49,858 nt of DNA from an uncultured Spartobacteria bacterium (lineage in GTDB: Bacteria > Verrucomicrobiota > Verrucomicrobiia > Chthoniobacterales > Terrimicrobiaceae): contig CALCJD010000091.1 of the NCBI GenBank assembly GCA_937960895.1, positions 1-49,858 on the forward strand. Reading direction: 5' to 3'. Position 1 is the first letter of the stretch. Every line of letters starts with the position of its first letter. Position numbers and translations under genes: made by a program. The notes beneath the pieces were generated by a model. It made no database searches, had not been told where the DNA came from, and worked only from the letters and a program-made list of their open reading frames with translations. Of the stretch, positions 1 through 7,944 are shown in pieces.

Positions 1-551
1 CCGGCCTCCTTTTCCAAGCAGGTCATTTCCACGCCGGCGATGCCGCAGGGCGTGATGTGGGAAAAGGCCTCCAGCGAGATGTTTTCGACGTTGAGAGCCA
101 GTCCGTGCATGGAAACCCAGCGGCGCACTCCCACACCGATGGAGGCGATCTTGCGTTCGCCCACCCAGACGCCGGTGAGCCCCTCCCGGCGTCCCGACGT
201 CACCCCAAACCGGGCGCAGGTGCGAATGATGACCTCCTCCAAGAAACGCATGTAGGCATGGAGGTCCCGTCCGCGGTGCTGAAGGTCGAGGATGGGGTAG
301 GCCACGAGCTGTCCGGGTCCATGCCAGGTGGCCTGTCCGCCGCGGTTGGTTTCAAATACCGGGTGGGGCAGACGGTCCGGCTGGCGGAGGCTGGATTGAT
401 CGCGGGTGCGTCCGATGGTGTAGACCGGTTCGTGTTCCAGAAGGAGGAGGTGCTCGCCTCCGGAAGCGGCCAGGTAGTCGGTGACGAGCCGGTTTTGCAG
501 ATCGAGGGCCGCCTGGTAGCTGATGCGGCCGAGCCATTGCGGGGTGATCAT
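1..551 (-). CDS. lipB: Octanoyltransferase LipB (C-terminus cut by window edge)
   Basis: Partial gene; about 183 codons are inside the window and the 3' end lies beyond base 1. LipB moves the octanoyl group from octanoyl-ACP to lipoyl domains of 2-oxoacid dehydrogenases and GcvH in the cytoplasm. Translating the minus strand gives the family core in order: a 'LLLEHEPVYTIGR' segment, the block 'RGGQATWHGPGQLVAYPIL', the lysine segment 'GERKIASIGV' and the cysteine segment 'HITPCGIAG', which supply the catalytic Lys/Cys pair. The ATG at 551-549 overlaps the ruvC stop by one base (TGATG), so the two are translationally coupled. Family length is usually 200-230 residues, so only a short tail is missing. 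Identity is secure from the motifs. Confidence 0.93.
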   Translation of the reverse strand, partial: MITPQWLGRISYQAALDLQNRLVTDYLAASGGEHLLLLEHEPVYTIGRTRDQSSLRQPDRLPHPVFETNRGGQATWHGPGQLVAYPILDLQHRGRDLHAYMRFLEEVIIRTCARFGVTSGRREGLTGVWVGERKIASIGVGVRRWVSMHGLALNVENISLEAFSHITPCGIAGVEMTCLEKEA

Positions 552-1063
552 CAGATGGACTCGAGGGGAAGGCGTTTGAGCCGGGCGGCATCCGCGGCCT
601 GAAAATGGGTGAGTCCGATGGCGATGGCGTCGGCGGCGTCGGGGGGCGGGGTTTCGGTCAGTCCAAGCAATGCGCGCACCATGAAGGCCACCTGCTGTTT
701 GTCCGCGGCGCCGCGTCCCACCACGGCCTGTTTGACCCGGCGCGGGGCGTATTCGTGAACGGGCAGTCCCTGTTCCGACGCGGCGAGGATGGCGGCCCCG
801 CGGGCGGCGCCGAGGGTGATGGCCGTCTGGTAACTCTGCACGTAAATCACCCCTTCCACCGCCATGCAGTGGGGTTCGTACTGCCGCATGAGCTCCGAGA
901 GGCGGTTGCGGATGGCAAGAAGACACAAGGAGGCCCTCAGGGAGGGCTTGTTGCGAATGGCGCCGTATTCGCGGCAGGCGATTTTTCCCCCCTGGCGCGA
1001 GAGCACCGCGTAGCCGGTGGTACGCAGGGCGGGGTCGACGGCGACAATGGTTTCAACGGTCAT
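551..1063 (-). CDS. ruvC: Crossover junction endodeoxyribonuclease RuvC
   Basis: RuvC resolves Holliday junctions with RuvAB during recombinational repair. The 170-residue protein has the RNase H-like fold signature: Asp10 in 'IVAVDPALRTTGYAV', Glu70 in 'CMAVEGVIYVQSYQ', the basic stretch 'YAPRRVKQAVVGRGAADKQQV' region near 105-125, and the paired acids Asp142 and Asp145 in 'PPPDAADAIAIG'. These match the four acidic catalytic residues of the E. coli enzyme. Its start lies 11 bases inside the preceding glycosyltransferase gene and its stop overlaps the lipB start, so the three genes form one operon. Note that ruvA and ruvB are not adjacent in this window. Length is normal for the family. Confidence 0.95.
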   Translation of the reverse strand: MTVETIVAVDPALRTTGYAVLSRQGGKIACREYGAIRNKPSLRASLCLLAIRNRLSELMRQYEPHCMAVEGVIYVQSYQTAITLGAARGAAILAASEQGLPVHEYAPRRVKQAVVGRGAADKQQVAFMVRALLGLTETPPPDAADAIAIGLTHFQAADAARLKRLPLESI

Positions 1064-1985
1064 GCAGCGCGTCTATCTTTTCCAAAACCGTCGCGACATC
1101 CAGCCGGGAAAGATCGCCCTCCGGGGCCTGCAGGACCGAAACGCCCCGATTGGCCGGAGCCCAGACGGCGGGGTCGGTCGGACCGAAAAGCAGCAGACAG
1201 GGGGCTCCGGCTGCGGCCGCCAGATGGGAAACGCCGCTGTCGTGGCCCAAAAACAGCCGGCAGCGCGAAAGGATGGCGCCCAGCTCGGGCAGGGGAAGGT
1301 TTTCCAGAAAGGTGGTGCGTTCCGTGGCCACCTCCCGCAGAGCCGCCAGACGCGGGGTGTCGCTTTCCCCGCCCACGATTAGAAACCGGGCGTCCGGCCG
1401 GGTCTTCCGCAGGGCCAGATAAAGTTCCCGCCAGTTCTCGACGGGCCAGTTTTTGCGTTCGCCCCCGCTGCCGGGATGGAGGGCGATGTGCGGCGTGTCC
1501 GCAGGACCCAACCGGGCCTCCGCGGCAGCCAGGTCCCCGGGGGAGGGGAAAAAGACGGCGGCGGGATCCTCCAGCCAAAGCGCCAGTTTTTCCAGCGGAC
1601 GCGCCAGCTGGTGGGCGGCGTGACTGTCGTTCGTCAGCTTGGGAGAGCCGGTAATCAGGTTTTTGACCCCCGCCCGCCGCAATCCGCCTTCGAAGAGCCG
1701 GTCGGGGTCGTAGATGTAACTGATGACCTGCTGGAAGCTGGAAAAATAGGCGCTGAGATCCGGGTCGAGTTCGGCGCGCGGATTGAAAAATGCCGCGAGG
1801 GGACCGTATTCAATGGAGCGGACGGCGTCCGCGTAAAACCGCCCTTCGGCCAGTGTCGCGATGTGACGGTAACCGAGAATCTCAAGGTGGCAGTCCGGGA
1901 AGTTTTCGCGGACAAGCCGGATGGCCGGGAGGGTGAGAATGAAGTCGCCGATCGCCCCTCCGCGAATGATCAGGATGCGGGGCAT
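1053..1985 (-). CDS. Glycosyltransferase family 9 (heptosyltransferase-like)
   Basis: A 310-residue GT9 protein, the family of ADP-heptose:LPS heptosyltransferases that build the lipopolysaccharide core at the inner membrane. It shows the N-terminal 'ILIIRGGAIGDFILTLPAI' start, the mid-protein 'IALHPGSGGERKNWP' loop, and the C-terminal 'FLGHDSGVSHLAAAAGAP' and 'LLLFGPTDPAVW' motifs that form the donor-sugar pocket. It is first of the operon with ruvC and lipB; the pairing with ruvC has no obvious functional logic. The acceptor and donor sugars cannot be told from sequence, so no rfa/waa symbol is given. The ATG at 1985 starts directly at the Rossmann strand, which supports it. Confidence 0.88.
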   Translation of the reverse strand: MPRILIIRGGAIGDFILTLPAIRLVRENFPDCHLEILGYRHIATLAEGRFYADAVRSIEYGPLAAFFNPRAELDPDLSAYFSSFQQVISYIYDPDRLFEGGLRRAGVKNLITGSPKLTNDSHAAHQLARPLEKLALWLEDPAAVFFPSPGDLAAAEARLGPADTPHIALHPGSGGERKNWPVENWRELYLALRKTRPDARFLIVGGESDTPRLAALREVATERTTFLENLPLPELGAILSRCRLFLGHDSGVSHLAAAAGAPCLLLFGPTDPAVWAPANRGVSVLQAPEGDLSRLDVATVLEKIDALHDR

Positions 1986-2086
1986 GGAAAACGGGTGCGG
2001 GAGGTTTCGGGTGTGATGGGAAAATTCACCTGCGGCTTGGGAGTCAGGAAGACTTTCTCACAGCAAGCCGCGCCAATCAAACCACC

Positions 2087-2275
2087 CTAGTATCCTCCCT
2101 GCATGGAGGACATCTGGGAACCAAGAACACCGGGGCCCTCCCATTTTTCCGGGCGGTTCCAGGGAACGGTACCGCCCGCTTCGATGGTCGCCCGGGTTTG
2201 CTCGTCGTGCGAGGCGCACGACGGGAGAAACACCAGACCGAATACGCCGAGGATCAAAAAAGCCGGTCGGCGCAT
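2087..2275 (-). CDS. Small putative lipoprotein
   Basis: A 62-residue protein with a basic start (MRRP), a hydrophobic stretch and the lipobox-like 'VFLPSCAS', giving a predicted acylated Cys near residue 20. The mature part is only about 42 residues, rich in Gly, Glu and Ser, and ends '...MSSMQGGY'. I do not recognise a family. It starts 7 bases after the stop of the upstream coiled-coil membrane protein gene, so the two are very likely co-transcribed and may work together at the envelope. Because it is short, the main support is the convincing lipoprotein signal and tight spacing. Confidence 0.7.
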   Translation of the reverse strand: MRRPAFLILGVFGLVFLPSCASHDEQTRATIEAGGTVPWNRPEKWEGPGVLGSQMSSMQGGY

Positions 2276-2282
2276 GAAGGAA

Positions 2283-3068
2283 TTATTCGTCGTCGCCCTG
2301 GAAGATCACCGTGTCGCCCGGGGTGATGGTGGCACCCTGGGGCATGCTGTTGACAACGATGTCGGCGATCGAGGTGGTGGGCTCAACCGAGGTGACGCGA
2401 ACCTTGCCGAGGTAGCGGGTGCCGCGCTTGACGAGGAGCTCGGTGTTGTTGGTGACGTTCTGCTTGTCGCCGAGGCTCAGGACCACGAAGTTCCAGGCGG
2501 GATTGACGGCAAGAATGCGGCCTTCCGTGCCCTTGGCGAGAACCTTGGCTTCACGCTGCTTGGCCTGCTGGACATACTCCTGAATGCGGCCCTTGCTGCT
2601 GTCCAACTCGCTCTGCAGCTTGGCGATGAGAAGTTCCTGCTCCTGAATGCGGTTCAACAGTTCCGTCTGGGCGCTGTTGTCAACCTGGGCCACCTGTCCG
2701 GAGGGCTGCTCTGCCAGCTTCTTGATGGCTTCGTCCCGCTCCGCGGTGACCTGGGCGAGCTGCATTTCCGCAGTGCTGAACTTGGTCTTGAGTTCGTTGA
2801 GATCTTCCGTGGCCTTGGCCAGATCGGCGGCCGTCTTGGTGGCCTGAGCCAGCGCCTGTTCCTTTTCCGCAGTCGCGGTGGCCAGTTCGTCGGATTTGGC
2901 CTTGAGATTTTTCTCCGCCACCTGGGCCTTTTCTTCGGCCGCCTGCTTGGCCTGCTGGCTATCAGCAAGGTCTTTTTTCGTGGCGTCGGCGTTCATTTTG
3001 TTCACAACACCGAGCCCAACGGTGGCCAGGCTGATAACGACGGAAGCAATGACAAGAATTTTACCCAT
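2283..3068 (-). CDS. Membrane-anchored coiled-coil protein with C-terminal beta domain
   Basis: About 261 residues from the ATG at 3068. The N-terminus is a signal anchor ('MGKILVIASVVISLATVGLGVV'-like, residues 1-22). A long Ala/Lys/Glu-rich heptad region follows over roughly residues 25-170, a strong coiled coil. The last ~85 residues ('GRILAVNPAWNFVVLSLGDK' to the acidic end) look like a small beta-rich domain, with 'LLVKRGTRYLGKVRVTSVEP' and 'GDTVIF'. An open frame runs 14 codons further upstream, but the chosen Met sits exactly before the membrane segment. A probable promoter lies at 3101-3129. It is co-transcribed with the small lipoprotein downstream. Function is unknown; an envelope or cell-surface organising role is inference only. 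Confidence 0.8.
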   Translation of the reverse strand: MGKILVIASVVISLATVGLGVVNKMNADATKKDLADSQQAKQAAEEKAQVAEKNLKAKSDELATATAEKEQALAQATKTAADLAKATEDLNELKTKFSTAEMQLAQVTAERDEAIKKLAEQPSGQVAQVDNSAQTELLNRIQEQELLIAKLQSELDSSKGRIQEYVQQAKQREAKVLAKGTEGRILAVNPAWNFVVLSLGDKQNVTNNTELLVKRGTRYLGKVRVTSVEPTTSIADIVVNSMPQGATITPGDTVIFQGDDE

Positions 3069-3100
3069 ATCTGGAGGCAGTGGTTGAATGCAGCATTTCG

Positions 3101-3129
3101 TTGTTATCAAAGCTCATGCGGTTCGGCAA
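3101..3129 (-). promoter_or_regulatory. Probable sigma-70 promoter for the coiled-coil protein gene
   Basis: On the minus strand, TTGCCG (3129-3124) is followed after exactly 17 bases by TAACAA (3106-3101). This would start transcription about 25-30 bases before the ATG at 3068. The -10 hexamer is a poor match, so this is a plausible call rather than a firm one. Confidence 0.4.
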
Positions 3130-3185
3130 GGGACAAAATGCGATTAGCGGGAGAATTATTTCGGTTTGCCAGATTGTTGATGTCG

Positions 3186-3191
3186 TATACT
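3186..3191 (+). promoter_or_regulatory. -10 box of the SRP RNA gene
   Basis: TATACT at 3186-3191 lies 7 bases before the predicted first base of the SRP RNA (3199), the expected distance for a -10 element. The best -35 candidate is TTGCCA at 3166-3171, with a short 14-base spacer, so that half is uncertain. Confidence 0.6.
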
Positions 3192-3198
3192 TTTTGCA

Positions 3199-3292
3199 GT
3201 GCCAGGGACTATGGATTGCGAACGGAAGAACCCCGCCAGGGCAGGAATGCAGCAACGGTATTTCGCTTCGCCTTGCCGTAGTTCTCTGGCAC
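3199..3292 (+). ncRNA. ffs: Small signal recognition particle RNA (4.5S-type)
   Basis: A 94-base hairpin RNA with the hallmarks of bacterial small SRP RNA, which binds Ffh for co-translational targeting of membrane proteins. The ends pair as GTGCCAGGGA (3199-3208) with TCTCTGGCAC (3283-3292). The tip has the conserved GGAA tetraloop closed by GCA/TGC (3241-3250), and the symmetric internal loop has CAGG on the 5' side (3237-3240) and AGCA on the 3' side (3251-3254), the Ffh M-domain contact. A run of seven T at 3293-3299 follows as an intrinsic terminator. A TATACT box stands 7 bases upstream. It lies between divergent genes and encodes no protein. Confidence 0.93.
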
Positions 3293-3401
3293 TTTTTTTG
3301 GCCTGAAAGGCCGGGGAGCCGGTTGCAAAAGGCGCCGCGGGGAATGCGGCGGGGTCCGTTCCCTTTGCCCGCGCCGCCGTTCCGTTCCGCCGGTAGCCGT
3401 C

Positions 3402-3429
3402 TTGACTCTCCGTCCCGGAGATTTACTCT
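3402..3429 (+). promoter_or_regulatory. Probable promoter of the Fur-family gene
   Basis: TTGACT at 3402-3407, a 16-base spacer, then TACTCT at 3424-3429. The implied transcript start is only a base or two before the ATG at 3438, so the message would be almost leaderless. The in-frame TTG at 3402 is part of this -35 box, which argues against using it as the start codon. Confidence 0.45.
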
Positions 3430-3437
3430 GGCGGAAG

Positions 3438-3935
3438 ATGGAACCGTCAGTCTTGGATCGTGTGCGGGGCAGCCTGCAGGAATTTCTCGCCGGGCGGGGA
3501 TTGCGCCGGACGGTCCAGCGGGAGGCCATCATTGAGGCGGCCTTCGGCACGAAGGAACACTTCACGGCCGAGGAGTTGCTGGTCATGGCGCGCCGGATCG
3601 AACGCTCGGTGTCCCGGGCGACGGTGTACCGTACGCTGCCGTTGCTGGTCGAAAGCGGCCTGCTGAGGGAGCTGGATCTGGGATCCGATACGAAGGTCTA
3701 TGATCCGAACTTTGTCGAGCACCCCACCCACAACCATCTGATTTGCGTCGACTGCAACAAGATCATCGAATTTGAGGACATCAACATGGAGTTGCTCGAG
3801 AATTGCATCACCCGCCGGCTGGGATTTCTGCCCACGAGCAAGGCGCTGAAAATTGAGGGCCGTTGCGAGGAATTGCGCACCAAGGGAACCTGCGAAAAAA
3901 TGAAGGTGGCCAACAAGGAGTCGTCCCCCGCATGA
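3438..3935 (+). CDS. Fur-family metal-responsive transcriptional regulator
   Basis: A 165-residue Fur/PerR/Zur-type regulator. The N-terminal winged helix includes 'GLRRTVQREAIIEAAF' and the recognition region 'SRATVYRTLPLLVESGLL'; the dimer domain has the His-rich 'HPTHNHLICVDCNKIIEF' metal segment with one CxxC pair. The usual second C-terminal CxxC is replaced by widely spaced cysteines ('RCEELRTKGTC'), so structural zinc binding may differ or be absent. Start chosen at ATG 3438, preceded by GGCGGAAG, rather than a TTG 12 codons upstream. Whether it senses iron, zinc or peroxide cannot be decided from sequence; katG, oxyR and glutathione peroxidase lie far away in the window. argH follows 53 bases downstream. 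Confidence 0.9.
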   Translation: MEPSVLDRVRGSLQEFLAGRGLRRTVQREAIIEAAFGTKEHFTAEELLVMARRIERSVSRATVYRTLPLLVESGLLRELDLGSDTKVYDPNFVEHPTHNHLICVDCNKIIEFEDINMELLENCITRRLGFLPTSKALKIEGRCEELRTKGTCEKMKVANKESSPA

Positions 3936-3988
3936 CTCCGGCTGTCCTTTCGTCTCCCGCACTCCTTTTTTCGTTTTTCTGAATATTT

Positions 3989-5356
3989 ATGTGGAAGGGT
4001 CGTTTCAAGCAGGCGCAGTCCGACCTGCTCAAAACCTACAGTGAATCCGTGTCATTCGACTGGCGGTTGTACCGTCAGGACATCCGCGGCAGCATTGCCC
4101 ATGCCCGCGCCTTGAAGCAGGCGGGCATCCTGACCAAAAAGGAGTTTTCCCGGATCGAGGCCGGACTCAGGGGCATTGAAAGGGACATCACGTCGGGGGC
4201 GTTTGTCTGGGACCCCGACCTGGAGGATGTCCACATGAACATCGAGGCCGAACTGACGCGCCGCATCGGTCCGGCCGGAGCCCGGCTGCATACCGCCCGC
4301 AGCCGCAATGACCAGGTGGCCCTCGATCTCCGGCTGTATCTGCGGGACGAAATTGACGCCCTGTGCGGCCTGGTGCGGGATTTCCAACGCGCGCTGGTCG
4401 GACTGGCCGCCCGCCATCCCAAGGCGGTCATGCCCGGCTACACCCATCTGCAGCGGGCCCAGCCCGTGCTGGTGGCCCACCACCTGCTCGCCTATGTGGA
4501 AATGGCGGAGCGGGATCTGGGGCGTCTGCAGGACTGCCGGAAACGCTTTGACGAGTGCCCGCTCGGGTCCGGAGCCATCGCCGGGTCGACCATCGTGCTG
4601 GACCGCATGGCCATTGCGCGGGAGCTCGGATTTTCCCGGGTCACCCAAAACAGCATGGATGCCGTCTCGGATCGGGATTTTGCCATCGAGTTGCTGTCCG
4701 CGCTCGCCATTCTCGGCATGCATCTCTCGCGACTGAGCGAGGACATCATTCTGTGGGCCTCGGCGGAGTTCGGGTTCATCGAGTTGAGCGACCGGCACAC
4801 CACCGGGTCGAGCCTGATGCCGCAGAAGAAAAATCCCGACATCGCCGAGCTCACCCGCGGAAAGACGGGCCGGCTTTTCGGGAATCTGATGAGCCTGCTG
4901 ACCCTGATGAAGGGGCTGCCGCTGACCTACAACCGCGACATGCAGGAGGACAAGGAGGCGGTTTTTGATTCCGTGGACACCGCCAAGGCGGCGCTGGCCA
5001 TCTTCGCCGAGATGCTCAACGCCTCCTCCTTCCGGGAGGACGTGGCCGCCCGCGCCACCACCGATCCCAACCTCCTGGCCACCGACCTCGCCGACCGCCT
5101 GGTGCTCGGAGGTGTGCCGTTCCGTCAGGCCCACGAAATCGTCGGCAAGCTGGTCGCGCTCGCCGTCCGGCGGGGCGTGCCGCTGAACGAACTGTCGGAA
5201 AAGGATTATCTGGAGGCCTCACCCGTGCTCACGCCGAAGGTCGTTGCGGCGACGTTTGATGTACAGGCGGGTCTGGCCGCCCGCCAGGCTCCGGGAGCGC
5301 CCTCGGCCCGGAACGTGGCGAAACGGCTGGCCCACTGGAAAAAGCGCCTGAAATGA
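3989..5356 (+). CDS. argH: Argininosuccinate lyase
   Basis: Last enzyme of arginine biosynthesis: splits argininosuccinate into arginine and fumarate in the cytoplasm as a homotetramer. The 455-residue length is typical. It carries the superfamily signature 'GSSLMPQKKNPD' at residues 273-284, with catalytic Ser275, the general-acid His153 in 'YTHLQRAQP', and 'TARSRNDQV' (102-110) for substrate binding. No Shine-Dalgarno sequence precedes the ATG ('CTGAATATTT'). The stop overlaps the following NUDIX gene by four bases (ATGA), and tatC overlaps that in turn, so argH-nudix-tatC form a translationally coupled run. No other arg genes are in the window. Confidence 0.97.
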   Translation: MWKGRFKQAQSDLLKTYSESVSFDWRLYRQDIRGSIAHARALKQAGILTKKEFSRIEAGLRGIERDITSGAFVWDPDLEDVHMNIEAELTRRIGPAGARLHTARSRNDQVALDLRLYLRDEIDALCGLVRDFQRALVGLAARHPKAVMPGYTHLQRAQPVLVAHHLLAYVEMAERDLGRLQDCRKRFDECPLGSGAIAGSTIVLDRMAIARELGFSRVTQNSMDAVSDRDFAIELLSALAILGMHLSRLSEDIILWASAEFGFIELSDRHTTGSSLMPQKKNPDIAELTRGKTGRLFGNLMSLLTLMKGLPLTYNRDMQEDKEAVFDSVDTAKAALAIFAEMLNASSFREDVAARATTDPNLLATDLADRLVLGGVPFRQAHEIVGKLVALAVRRGVPLNELSEKDYLEASPVLTPKVVAATFDVQAGLAARQAPGAPSARNVAKRLAHWKKRLK

Positions 5357-5931
5357 ATCCGGAGGGTGAAACGCCGGGCTGGAGGGTGCTCGGCAGTGAG
5401 ACGCTGTGTGACACGCCGTACCTGCGGGTGTACCGGGAACGTGTCGCCACGCCGTCCCGCCCCGGGGGGGTGACGTGGATGGTGGCGCGCCGCCGCACGG
5501 CCGCCGTGGTGGCGCCGCGAACGCCCGGGGGAAATTTTCTCCTCATTCGCCAGGAACGCGTGGCGGTGCGGAAGGTGCTCTGGGAATTTCCGGCCGGTCA
5601 GGTGGACGGCGGGGTCACCGAGGATTCCATCCGCGAAACCGCCCTGCGCGAACTGGGCGAGGAGGCCGGCGTCGTCTGCCGGGGCAATCTGGTTCCCCTG
5701 GGGCCGTTTTATTCCTCCGTGGGATTCACCGACGAATGCTGTCACCTTTTTCTGGCCGAGGACGTCGTTCCGCGGGACGAGGGAAGCGACCATGACGAAT
5801 ACGAGGCCATTCTGGAGGTGCGCGCCTTTTCGCCGGGGGAACTGCGGGAGATGGTTGCCAGGGCGGAAATCGTCGACGCGAACACGCTCGCCATGTACGC
5901 GAGATTGCAGGCCAATGGTTTCCTGAAATGA
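5353..5931 (+). CDS. NUDIX hydrolase, ADP-ribose pyrophosphatase-like
   Basis: A 192-residue protein with the ADPRase layout: N-terminal dimerisation strands ('LCDTPYLRVYRERVATP'), 'LLIRQERVAVRKVLWEFPAG', and the NUDIX box 'REL GEEAGVV' (about residues 98-106). The first Glu of the canonical Gx5Ex7REUxEExGU box is Asp here, a conservative change. A later 'PFYSSVGFTDE' motif resembles the ADP-ribose subgroup's substrate loop. Likely reaction: hydrolysis of ADP-ribose or similar nucleoside diphosphate derivatives to limit their build-up. Coupled by ATGA overlaps to argH upstream and tatC downstream. Substrate is inference. Confidence 0.88.
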   Translation: MNPEGETPGWRVLGSETLCDTPYLRVYRERVATPSRPGGVTWMVARRRTAAVVAPRTPGGNFLLIRQERVAVRKVLWEFPAGQVDGGVTEDSIRETALRELGEEAGVVCRGNLVPLGPFYSSVGFTDECCHLFLAEDVVPRDEGSDHDEYEAILEVRAFSPGELREMVARAEIVDANTLAMYARLQANGFLK

Positions 5932-6788
5932 ACTGGAGGCGATTTTTCGAATTCCGGGAGTTGAAGGACGAGCCGAAGCCGTTCCTTGATCACATCGAGG
6001 ATCTGCGCTGGATGCTCATCAAAATGATCATCGCCCTGCTGGCGGCGATGATCGTGGCGTTCGTGTTTCAGAACACCATCATCGATTTCATCCAGCGTCC
6101 GCTGCTGGCGATCGATCCGGAGAGAAAGAGCCTGACCAACCTCGGGATCGCGGATCCGCTCACCATTGCCATCGAGTTGTCCTTTTATTCGGGCATCGTC
6201 CTTTCGTTCCCGCTGCTCGTGCTGTTTCTCGCCGAGTTCATTCTGCCCGCCCTCACCGCCGCGGAGAAGCGCCTGCTTTATCCGACGGCGGCCGCCTGCC
6301 TGGGATTGTTTTTGGGGGGGGCGGCCTTCGCGTACTTTGTCATCCTGCCCGCGGCGCTGGATTATTTCTTCAACTACTCCAAGTCCCTCGGCTGGAACCC
6401 GCAGTGGACGGTGCGCGAGTATTTTTCCTTCACCACGCAGTTCATCATCGCGTTTGGCCTGTCGTTCGAACTGCCGCTGGCGGTGCTGGTCCTGGTGAAA
6501 CTCGGCTTCCTCACCCACGACGTGCTCCAGCGCACGCGCGCCTTTGCGGTGGTGATCATTCTCTTTCTGGCCGCCGTCATCACGCCGACCACCGACGTGT
6601 TCACCCTGCTGCTCATGGCCGGCCCGATGTATCTGCTCTACGAGGCCTGCATCGTCATCGCCCGGGTGATGGAAAAACGCTGGGCAGTTCATCCTCGTCC
6701 CGGCGAAAATCCGACCACGGAAGGGCAATCAGAAAGAGCCTTGGCGGATCGGTCTCATTCCCCGGCACCAGCCGATGATCAAGAATGA
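5928..6788 (+). CDS. tatC: Sec-independent protein translocase subunit TatC
   Basis: TatC is the signal-peptide-receiving core of the twin-arginine pathway, exporting folded proteins across the inner membrane. The 286-residue protein has the N-terminal 'FLDHIEDLRWMLIK' (the family's HLEELR region, with the conserved Glu), then about six membrane helices, including 'FAYFVILPAALDYFFNYSKS' and 'FGLSFELPLAVLVLVKLG'. The conserved core ends near residue 245 with 'YEACIVIARVMEKR'; the remaining ~40 residues are hydrophilic and low-complexity and lie entirely over the 3' end of the opposing gene (134-bp convergent overlap), suggesting that loss of an ancestral stop extended the tail. tatA/tatB are not in the window. 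Confidence 0.95.
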   Translation: MNWRRFFEFRELKDEPKPFLDHIEDLRWMLIKMIIALLAAMIVAFVFQNTIIDFIQRPLLAIDPERKSLTNLGIADPLTIAIELSFYSGIVLSFPLLVLFLAEFILPALTAAEKRLLYPTAAACLGLFLGGAAFAYFVILPAALDYFFNYSKSLGWNPQWTVREYFSFTTQFIIAFGLSFELPLAVLVLVKLGFLTHDVLQRTRAFAVVIILFLAAVITPTTDVFTLLLMAGPMYLLYEACIVIARVMEKRWAVHPRPGENPTTEGQSERALADRSHSPAPADDQE

Positions 6789-7656
6789 TCAGCGTCTCCT
6801 CCTGGGCGAGGGGGTCGTTGACGGTGACGCCCTCCTCCAGTTGCTGACGGTCCGCTTCCGGAAGCCCGCTGAGAAGGTGTTCGCGCTCCTCCGGCGGTAG
6901 GGCATGCACATTCCACACCCTGACGATCCAGTCGATCATCTCTTTGAGATCCCGGGAGGGATCGTCGGAGTTTTCCACGAGATCGCATGCGGCCTGAAGG
7001 AGGCTGGCGGCCAGTTCCGTATCGGAGTCCTCTCCCTGCACCACTCCGGCGTAGCGGCTGGCATTTCGGGAAAGAAACTCCGTCGCGAAATTCAGCAGTT
7101 CGGGATGGGGGGCGTCGCCGTCGCTGCCGGAATCCATGGCAATGACCATGCCCGGCTCCATGGTGCCGGCCAGTTGGTAGTCGAATCCGTCCTCGCCCAG
7201 ATTGCGGCGCAGGGTGGCCAGGATGCGCTGACAGGTTTCCGGATCATCGTCCGGTCCCTGGACAAACAGCGGACGGCCCTGGTGGCCGTAGGTGAAAACC
7301 TCCCGGCATTCGTCGGCGTCAATGTCCCCGAAAACGCGGGCGCCTTTCTGGTAGTCGGGATGCGGGGAGAGCCCCAGGGACCGGGCATATTGAACGGCTC
7401 CCTCGATGAGTTTGCGTCCCCAGGCGCCGGATTTGATGAGCGGATCCTCCAGGTTGTCCACCAGCACGGCTTCCCGAAAGTCGTCTTCGCCGGGGAAGGT
7501 TGCGTGGTTGGCGCTTTTGACTCCGAGGCAGTAGATGTCCACGAGAAAAACTCCCGCTTCCACCAAGCCGTCGTCATGGAAGCGACATACCGCAACCTCT
7601 CCGAGACCCACCTCAAAAAGATCCGGCGAGGCGTACGTTACAGGGGGTCGGGGCAT
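6655..7656 (-). CDS. Conserved hypothetical protein, 333 aa
   Basis: Function unknown. The N-terminal ~110 residues have a distinctive pattern, 'VAVCRFHDDGLVEAGVFLVD' followed by 'YCLGVKSA', then 'LIEGAVQYARSLGLSPHPDY' and 'ARVFGDIDADECREVFTYG', resembling an uncharacterised family I associate with Planctomycetes and Verrucomicrobia (from memory, not searched). The rest is acidic, with a helix-rich middle and a segment 'WNVHALPPEEREHLLSGLP'. There is no signal peptide or membrane segment, so it is probably cytoplasmic. Its last 134 bases overlap tatC tail-to-tail. The 288 bases upstream to recQ hold no convincing gene. Confidence 0.75.
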   Translation of the reverse strand: MPRPPVTYASPDLFEVGLGEVAVCRFHDDGLVEAGVFLVDIYCLGVKSANHATFPGEDDFREAVLVDNLEDPLIKSGAWGRKLIEGAVQYARSLGLSPHPDYQKGARVFGDIDADECREVFTYGHQGRPLFVQGPDDDPETCQRILATLRRNLGEDGFDYQLAGTMEPGMVIAMDSGSDGDAPHPELLNFATEFLSRNASRYAGVVQGEDSDTELAASLLQAACDLVENSDDPSRDLKEMIDWIVRVWNVHALPPEEREHLLSGLPEADRQQLEEGVTVNDPLAQEETLIILDHRLVPGNETDPPRLFLIALPWSDFRRDEDELPSVFPSPGR

Positions 7657-7944
7657 GAATGATCATGTTCCGGAGAAGGTCGCTCCGCCAACATTTTTGC
7701 ATCCGACGGAAGGAAGGGGTGATCTTCCCCCCGGGCGGAACGGCCGGGTGCCGGGGAGGGCGTCGGAAGGGAGGTGAAAAGGGGGATGGTCCGGGGAATG
7801 GGACTGCCTGTTTTGCAAGCTATTGATGGTCAATGGGTCAGAATGGATCGAAAAACGGGGGCCGTCATCCGGAGGCCGGCATCCCGTCGTCCTCCGCGCG
7901 TCGCGGACCATCGGGGAACCTCCCCGGGAGAGAGGAAAATTTTT

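Noticed and set aside
7663..7911. 82-codon minus-strand frame upstream of the 333-aa gene
   Set aside because: Pro/Arg-rich, no signal or motif, no ribosome binding site; looks like open GC-rich spacer.
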